Positions 33,198-38,130 of a DNA stretch of 38,130 bases are shown piece by piece. The position numbers and the translations under genes are program-made. How positions within the stretch are numbered: position 1 is the stretch's first letter; each line of letters starts with the position of its first letter. Origin of the DNA: Bacillota bacterium (lineage in GTDB: Bacteria > Bacillota > Clostridia > Christensenellales > Aristaeellaceae); contig JAEWVC010000001.1 in assembly GCA_023459275.1 (NCBI GenBank), positions 1 through 38,130 on the forward strand, written 5' to 3'. The notes beneath the pieces are model-generated. The model made no database searches and was not told where the DNA came from. It saw only the letters and a program-made list of their open reading frames with translations.

Positions 33198-33290
33198 CGA
33201 AAATATATTTTCGGAAGGCAGGATTATATGTGCTATTTGGCTCGCAATCGGACATATTTTGCATCTTTCTGTTTCGAATACGATTTCGAA
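33198..33290. promoter_or_regulatory. AT-rich palindromes between lacI and GH3 genes
   Basis: A perfect 16-base palindrome CGAAAATATATTTTCG (33198-33213) and two TTCGAA palindromes 12 bases apart (33273-33278, 33285-33290) occupy this gap. Their function is unknown; binding sites or terminator remnants for the GH3 gene are possible. Confidence 0.4.
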
Positions 33291-33362
33291 CATCAGCAAA
33301 CAAACCCCACGGTTGCAAAAACCTGGAGAACCGGCGCATCAAATGGGGATCTGTGCTCAAGA

Positions 33363-35438
33363 TCAGCGGTTGATCTGAAGCACCAACGCCGCGGAGCCTG
33401 TCAGCGCAAGGCTTCTGGCATCATTTTGACTTCCGCCCACGGAGAGGGTGAAGCTGCTTCCGCCGGAAATTTGCTGGCCCGCATCATTGACCACGGTAAA
33501 GGATTCCTTAGGCAGTTGGAGAGAAACCGTTTTTTGTTCGCCAGCCGCCATATGCACCCTGTCAAAGGCGCACAGCTTGGGATTGAGCGTGGCAAAGGGG
33601 GAAGTATCCGCGTGAATATAAGCCTGCACCACCTCGTCCGCATCCGTCCCCCCCGCGTTGCGAAGCGTTACATAGAGGGTTTCCCCCTCCATTTTCACGC
33701 TTTCGTATACGAACCGGGTATAGGACAGACCGTAGCCGAAGGGATACAGGGGCGTTCCCGCAAAGTACCGGTAGGTGCGGCCTGCCATGCGGTAATCTGA
33801 AAAATCCGGCAGCTCACCGGCGGAATGGTAGAAGGTGACCGGCAGCCGCCCGGAGGGCGAAACCTTTCCGAATAGGATGTCGGCGGCGGCCGTGCCGCCG
33901 GCCTGCCCGGGATACCAGGCAAGCAGAATGGCGTTGCCGCCTTCCACCCGCAGGGCGCTGCCCGCGGCCACCAGCGTGACCACAGGCTTGCCTGCCTTAA
34001 GCACGGCCTCCAGGAGTTCTCTTTGGGAAAGGGGCAGCTCCAGATCGGCTTTGTCGCCGGAGAAATACTGGTTGCCTGTGTCGCCTTCCTCGCCCTCGAT
34101 GGTGGCGTCCAGCCCCAGACAAAGAATGACTGCGTCGGCCGCTTCGGCCACGGCGGCGGCTTCGGCTATCCGGTCCTGTGGCAGGGCAAGGGTACTTAAC
34201 CGGTCCCTGTGCAAATGGCAGCCCTGGGAATACAGCACCCGGGCTTTGCCCTTTGCCGCCTCCCGGATGCCTTCCAGGAAAGTGACATAACGGGAAGAGG
34301 TGCCGCTGTAGTTGCCTTCCAGGCAAGCCTGGCTGTCGGCATTGGGGCCGATGACGGCAATGGTGGAAAGCTTGTTTAGGTCCAGGGGCAGCAGGCCGTC
34401 GTTCTTAAGCAGTACCATGCTCTTGCGTGCTGCCTCCAGGGCTTTTTGCGCATGGGCGTCGGTATCGCTTTCCAGGAAGGAGATGCTGTTGTATTCGCAG
34501 TCCCCGTCAAACAGGCCCAGCCTGATGCGGGTGGCCATCAGGCGTGTGGCGGCCAACGTGATCTGTTCCTCCGTGACCATGCCTTCCTGATAAGCCTGCA
34601 TCATATGCAAGTAGGTGTTCCCGCAGTTGACGTCGCAGCCGTTTTGGATGGCCAGCGCGGCGCTTTCCGGGGCGGTATCGGTAACGTGGTGGTTGGTATG
34701 AAAGTCGCGGATGGCCCAGCAGTCGCTGACGACATGGCCCTCAAAGCCCCACTCGTCCCGAAGGATATCCTTCAAAAGCGTCTTGGAGCCGCAGGCCGGT
34801 TCCCCGTTCACGCGGTTGTAGGCGCCCATGACGGCCTCCACCTTGGCTTCCTTCACCAGAGCTTCAAAGGCAGGCAGATACGTTTCCCGCATGTCCTTGG
34901 GGGAAGCCACGGCATCAAACTGGTGGCGAAGGGCTTCCGGGCCGGAATGCACGGCGAAATGCTTGGCGCAGGCGGCAGCCTTCAAGTAGTTCCCGTCCCC
35001 CTGCAGGCCCTTGACAAAGGCTACGCCCAGGCGCGCGGTGAGGCAGGGATCCTCCCCGTAAGTCTCATGGCCGCGGCCCCAGCGGGGGTCACGGAAGATG
35101 TTGATGTTGGGGGACCAGAAGGTGAGCCCCTTGTAAATATCGCGGTCATCATGGGCGCTCTGGGCATTGTATTTGGCGCGGCCTTCAGTGGCGATGATGT
35201 CCGCAATCTCGCGGAGGCCTTCCGTATCGAACATGGCCGCCAGGCCGATGGCCTGGGGAAACACCGTGGCGGTGCCGGCCCTGGCCACGCCGTGAAGCGC
35301 CTCGTTCCACCAGTTGTAGGCGGGGATCCCCAAACGGGGGATGGCGGGGGCGTCATAGCGAAGCTGGGAGGCCTTTTCCGCAAGCGTCATCTGGCCCACC
35401 AGCTTGGATGCCTGTTCCCAAACCGCTTGATTGTTCAC
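33363..35438 (-). CDS. Glycoside hydrolase family 3 beta-xylosidase/beta-glucosidase
   Basis: A 691-residue intracellular exo-enzyme that releases terminal sugars from short oligosaccharides. The barrel opens SQLRYDAPAIPRLGIPAYNWWNEALHGVAR, the xylosidase-like variant of GH3, and shows FRDPRWGRGHETYGEDP and CAKHFAVHSGPE; the nucleophile is Asp239 in GHVVSDCWAI. The second domain (about 350-560) and a fibronectin-III-like C-terminus follow. No signal peptide. The start is called at GTG 35438, eight bases after AAGGAAGGGG; the upstream TTG at 35459 overlaps the xylA stop as TTGA but has no ribosome-binding site. It follows xylA in the same operon, so beta-xylosidase is the favoured activity; beta-glucosidase is the alternative. 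Confidence 0.92.
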   Translation of the reverse strand: MNNQAVWEQASKLVGQMTLAEKASQLRYDAPAIPRLGIPAYNWWNEALHGVARAGTATVFPQAIGLAAMFDTEGLREIADIIATEGRAKYNAQSAHDDRDIYKGLTFWSPNINIFRDPRWGRGHETYGEDPCLTARLGVAFVKGLQGDGNYLKAAACAKHFAVHSGPEALRHQFDAVASPKDMRETYLPAFEALVKEAKVEAVMGAYNRVNGEPACGSKTLLKDILRDEWGFEGHVVSDCWAIRDFHTNHHVTDTAPESAALAIQNGCDVNCGNTYLHMMQAYQEGMVTEEQITLAATRLMATRIRLGLFDGDCEYNSISFLESDTDAHAQKALEAARKSMVLLKNDGLLPLDLNKLSTIAVIGPNADSQACLEGNYSGTSSRYVTFLEGIREAAKGKARVLYSQGCHLHRDRLSTLALPQDRIAEAAAVAEAADAVILCLGLDATIEGEEGDTGNQYFSGDKADLELPLSQRELLEAVLKAGKPVVTLVAAGSALRVEGGNAILLAWYPGQAGGTAAADILFGKVSPSGRLPVTFYHSAGELPDFSDYRMAGRTYRYFAGTPLYPFGYGLSYTRFVYESVKMEGETLYVTLRNAGGTDADEVVQAYIHADTSPFATLNPKLCAFDRVHMAAGEQKTVSLQLPKESFTVVNDAGQQISGGSSFTLSVGGSQNDARSLALTGSAALVLQINR

Positions 35439-35455
35439 GGGCAGTGCCCCTTCCT

Positions 35456-36778
35456 TCAACTGAACAGAATCTGATTGATGACGCTCTCCAGGTATTCCTG
35501 CCTGCCGGAGCCGGGCAGCGCCGCGTCACCCTGCTTGACGGCATAAGCGGCCGCTTCTTCCAGGGTGGCCTCGCCGTCCCGGATCTTTTTGCCGATGCCG
35601 GCCTGATAGCTTGCGTACCGCTCCTTTACAAAGCCGTCGATGCGCCCGTCCCCGATGATGGCGGCGGCTTTCAAAAGCCCCAGGGCAAAGGAATCCATGC
35701 CCAGGATGAAGCCCAGGAACATATCCTCCATGGTATAGCTGGAACGGCGGTCCTTGGCGTCAAAGTTGAAGCCGCCGTTTTTAAGCCCGCCGGCCTTGAG
35801 TACCTCGTACATGCACAGGGTGGTGTCATACACGTTGGAGGGGAATTGGTCGGTGTCCCAGCCCAGCAGCAAATCGCCCTGGTTGGCGTCGATGCTGCCC
35901 AGCATGCCGTTCATGGCGGCTACCCGCAGATCGTGCTGGAAGGTGTGGCCGGCCAGGGTGGCATGGTTGGCCTCGATGTTCATCTTAAAATCCTTGTCCA
36001 GCCCGTACTGGCGGACAAAGCCGATGGCCGTGGCAGCATCGAAATCGTACTGGTGCTTCATGGGTTCCTTGGGCTTGGGCTCGATGAAGAAGTCCCCCTT
36101 GAAGCCGATGCCGCGGCCATATGCAACGGCCATCTTCATAAGCGCGGCAATGTTCTCCTGTTCGAACTTCATGTCGGTGTTGAGCAGCGTTTCATAGCCT
36201 TCCCGGCCGCCCCAGAAAACGTAGCCCAGGCCGCCCAGTTTGACGGTAATATCGATGGCCTTCTTGATCTGGGCCGCCGCGTGGCAGAACACATCCGCGC
36301 TGTTGCTGGAACCCGCCCCGTTCATGTAGCGGGGATGGCTGAACAGGTTGGCCGTGCCCCACAGAAGCTTGAGGCCGGTAGCCTTCATCTTTTCCAAAAT
36401 GTAATCGGAAATCTCGTCCAGCCGCGCGTTGGTTTCCTCCAGGGTGTCCGCTTCGGGAACGATATCGGCGTCATGGAAGCAGAAGTATTCGATGCCCAGC
36501 TTTTGCATGAACTCAAAGCCGGCATCCACCTTTGCTTTGGCGTGGGCCATGGTGCCCGTTTTTTCCGCGCCAAAGGCCTTGTCCGCCGTGCCGGGGCCAA
36601 ACATATCCGTGCCGGTGGCGCAGAGGTTATGCCACCAGGCCATGGCAAAGCGCAGATGCTCCTTCATGGGCTTTCCCAACACGATGCGGCCGGCATCATA
36701 GAATTTGAAGGACAGGGAATTTTTGGAGGAAGGGCCTTCATAGGGTACCTTCGGAAGGTTTTTGAAAATCTCGCTCAT
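35456..36778 (-). CDS. xylA: Xylose isomerase (class II)
   Basis: A 440-residue cytoplasmic enzyme, D-xylose to D-xylulose, the class II length. Catalytic and metal sites are visible: CFHDADIVPE, VFWGGREGYETLLNTD, FFIEPKPKEPMKHQYDFD, NIEANHATLAGHTFQHDLR and GSIDANQGDLLLGWDTDQFP. ATG 36778 follows AAAAGGAG; the frame continues to 36832 but only through the operator region. It is the first gene of a two-gene operon with the GH3 enzyme. The leader carries two operators and a strong promoter. Xylulokinase is encoded separately near 18 kb. Confidence 0.97.
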   Translation of the reverse strand: MSEIFKNLPKVPYEGPSSKNSLSFKFYDAGRIVLGKPMKEHLRFAMAWWHNLCATGTDMFGPGTADKAFGAEKTGTMAHAKAKVDAGFEFMQKLGIEYFCFHDADIVPEADTLEETNARLDEISDYILEKMKATGLKLLWGTANLFSHPRYMNGAGSSNSADVFCHAAAQIKKAIDITVKLGGLGYVFWGGREGYETLLNTDMKFEQENIAALMKMAVAYGRGIGFKGDFFIEPKPKEPMKHQYDFDAATAIGFVRQYGLDKDFKMNIEANHATLAGHTFQHDLRVAAMNGMLGSIDANQGDLLLGWDTDQFPSNVYDTTLCMYEVLKAGGLKNGGFNFDAKDRRSSYTMEDMFLGFILGMDSFALGLLKAAAIIGDGRIDGFVKERYASYQAGIGKKIRDGEATLEEAAAYAVKQGDAALPGSGRQEYLESVINQILFS

Positions 36779-36818
36779 ACGCGCGCTCCTTTTCAGCTTT
36801 GCTGCATATTCTGCTCGC

Positions 36819-36861
36819 GTGCCCGGGCACATTTCGGATCAAAGGCAGCGTGCTCGAGCAC
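36819..36861 (-). promoter_or_regulatory. Tandem palindromic operators in the xylA leader
   Basis: GTGCCCGGGCAC (36819-36830) and GTGCTCGAGCAC (36850-36861) fit one consensus, GCGTGCYCGRGCACATTT on the plus strand. Their centres are 31 bases apart, about three helical turns, so two repressor dimers could bind one face. Both lie downstream of the -10, at about +10 and +41, a repression position. Confidence 0.75.
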
Positions 36862-36876
36862 ATTTTTCTTGATATT

Positions 36877-36905
36877 ATCATACCCGGAACAGGCAGGATT
36901 GTCAA
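36877..36905 (-). promoter_or_regulatory. xylA promoter
   Basis: Minus-strand TTGACA (36900-36905), 17 bases, TATGAT (36877-36882). The leader of about 90 bases holds both operators and ends in AAAAGGAG. Confidence 0.85.
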
Positions 36906-37157
36906 TCCTGAAAACTGGCGGACCCGGAATATGTTTGTGAAAACGGCAGGGGAGAGGAGGCTGCGGACGGCCTGCTTGGGGAGGCGGCCCGGCGAAGCCG
37001 TGGCAGAAGAAGGTTCTTTCCCCGGTTTTCACACCCGGGGCGAGGCCCGCATCATGGATATCTGTCGCGCTGGGTACACATTTTCGGGACAGCCGCTGTC
37101 CGCAGCCATCCTTCAAAAGCTTCACAAGAGAATTTTACGCGAGAAGTGAACCGCCTT
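36906..37157. other. Region between xylA promoter and discoidin-like gene
   Basis: No gene, terminator or repeat with clear support. Short plus-strand frames cross it but overlap the xylA promoter and lack ribosome-binding sites. Confidence 0.4.
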
Positions 37158-37943
37158 CTACAGCCCGGCTTCCCGGCCAAATACCTCCCATTCGGTGAGC
37201 GCCGGAAAAGGGGAGATCGTTGCGGCTTTGACCAGATCCTTCAGGCGCACCCATTCCACCGTGTGCTCCCCGACAGAAAAGAATTGGGTGTCCGCCGTCT
37301 TTATGAAGGAGAGCGGCATCTCCTGCCCATCCGATAAGACCAATGTCCCTTTTTTCCACCAGCTGTCGTGGGGGAAGTCTGCCCGAAGGGTGATGCCCAC
37401 CTGGTCTATGCGCACAGGACGGCCGAAAGAAAGGGTGATTTCCGCGTCAGCCCGGCCGCCGATACCCCAGGAATGGAAGGGCCAATTGCCGTGGCGATGG
37501 TTGACCTTTAACCCGTCGATCACGTTGCGGGCAAAGAAGGTAGGGTCGTCCCTGGTTTCCACGTTGGCGGCGGCATGGGGAAAGCAGCTATCATAGAACC
37601 GCTGGTCCAGGGGGTTGAAGGCCAAATTGCGGCGTGCCCCCACCTCCTCCGGGCTGGCGGGACGGATTTGAAGAAGGTGCATTTCCCCGGTAAAGGCCTG
37701 GGGCGGATAGGCCAGAGCCAGATCCCCCACGGGGATGGTGTAGGTGAAACGCTTTTGCGGCAGGTATACCAGGGATTCGGGCAGAGCCTGGTCCGCCTGG
37801 ACGACGCAATGCAGGGCGTCCCCCTCGAAGGCAAGCACATCACCCGGCTCATAGGGGAGCGTGCACAGGAAGCGGACGTAATTGGGGCCGGCGGCGGACT
37901 GCTTTTCCCTGCCGGCCGCGTCAAGAAGCCGAATGGTGTACAT
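37158..37943 (-). CDS. Discoidin (F5/8C)-like carbohydrate-binding protein, cytoplasmic
   Basis: A 261-residue protein with no signal peptide. The N-terminal 95 residues form a beta-rich unit (VRFLCTLPYEPGDVLAFEGDALHCVVQ). The C-terminal 150 residues look like a galactose-binding jelly roll: HAAANVETRDDPTFFARNVIDG, FHSWGIGGRADAEITLSFGRPVRIDQVGITLRADF, SWWKKGTLVLSDGQ and VEWVRLKDLV. That arrangement matches F5/8 type C-like domains, which bind sugars, but such domains are normally exported. The ATG follows GGGAGGG. It is upstream of xylA with its own promoter. A sugar-sensing or intracellular sugar-binding role is an inference; no catalytic motif is seen. Confidence 0.75.
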   Translation of the reverse strand: MYTIRLLDAAGREKQSAAGPNYVRFLCTLPYEPGDVLAFEGDALHCVVQADQALPESLVYLPQKRFTYTIPVGDLALAYPPQAFTGEMHLLQIRPASPEEVGARRNLAFNPLDQRFYDSCFPHAAANVETRDDPTFFARNVIDGLKVNHRHGNWPFHSWGIGGRADAEITLSFGRPVRIDQVGITLRADFPHDSWWKKGTLVLSDGQEMPLSFIKTADTQFFSVGEHTVEWVRLKDLVKAATISPFPALTEWEVFGREAGL

Positions 37944-37963
37944 AGAAGCCCTCCCAAGCGCAG

Positions 37964-38001
37964 GATACACGTATCATACGCCCAGAAAGGCCGATTGTCC
38001 A
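37964..38001 (-). promoter_or_regulatory. Promoter with overlapping palindrome, discoidin-like gene
   Basis: Minus-strand TGGACA (37996-38001), 17 bases, TATGAT (37973-37978). The palindrome GATAC-AC-GTATC (37964-37975) overlaps the -10, an operator-like position. Confidence 0.6.
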
Positions 38002-38082
38002 GCAATGTTCAGCATGTATCCATAGCTTACGCATAGACTAAAGCCCCTGCGTTGGCCTTAGACATATATCCCCATCGATGAA

Positions 38083-38130
38083 GTTTTCTGGGGATGGGTG
38101 CGGGAAGGGCCTCTTTTTTCAAAAGAGGCC
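38083..38130. repeat. REP-like repeat cut by the right window edge
   Basis: GAAGTTTTCTGGGGATGGGTGCGGG then a palindrome GGCCTCTTTT-TTC-AAAAGAGGCC that ends the window. It aligns with the reverse complement of 16347-16410. The stem bases differ between the copies while remaining paired. Confidence 0.6.

Overview
The window looks like a chromosomal segment of a GC-rich Gram-positive (Bacillota/Clostridia-type) gut or rumen bacterium. That is an inference from gene content: type III glutamine synthetase, an ANTAR regulator beside glutamine synthetase, an Lpl/Ytc-type sugar transporter, xylose isomerase plus xylulokinase, strong AGGAGG ribosome-binding sites and TTGACA/TATAAT promoters. No rRNA, tRNA, CRISPR array, phage gene or intact insertion sequence was seen.

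Region 1 (1-2,630): a small helix-hairpin-helix protein and, divergent from it, a DEAD-box RNA helicase with a long leader containing an intrinsic terminator. A 415-base stretch rich in hairpins follows.

Region 2 (2,630-9,000) is a compact nitrogen-assimilation island. An ANTAR RNA-binding protein with a degenerate receiver and a type I glutamine synthetase are read leftward. A type III glutamine synthetase and an ammonium transporter fused to a PII domain are read rightward. The leaders of the two rightward genes share one architecture: a hairpin with a six-base A....G.. type loop (AAGGGC or AAAGGC), whose loop and 3' arm would refold into an intrinsic terminator. This fits ANTAR-controlled antitermination and is the best regulatory discovery in the window.

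Region 3 (9,000-17,760): a secreted 5'-nucleotidase, an intracellular sialate-O-acetylesterase-like enzyme, a large secreted wall-binding protein (two SH3b domains, six peptidoglycan-binding repeats, a C-terminal domain with a GHLCIHF motif), a zinc-ribbon membrane protein, and a TauE/SafE permease. Two related structured elements bracket the permease; their internal sequence is conserved while their pairing arms co-vary.

Region 4 (17,760-38,000) is a glucuronoxylan/xylose catabolic locus: xylulokinase, an aldo/keto reductase, an AraC regulator, GH67 alpha-glucuronidase, a three-part oligosaccharide ABC importer without its ATPase, a GH2 enzyme, two LacI-family regulators, a GH3 beta-xylosidase/glucosidase, xylose isomerase and a discoidin-like cytoplasmic protein. 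The inferred job is to import aldouronic acids released from xylan outside the cell, trim them with GH67 and GH3 inside it, and pass xylose through XylA and XylB to the pentose phosphate pathway. Palindromic operators sit at the xylA, xylB and lacI-type promoters.

Intergenic palindromic repeats recur at the window start, near 16.35 kb and at the right edge.
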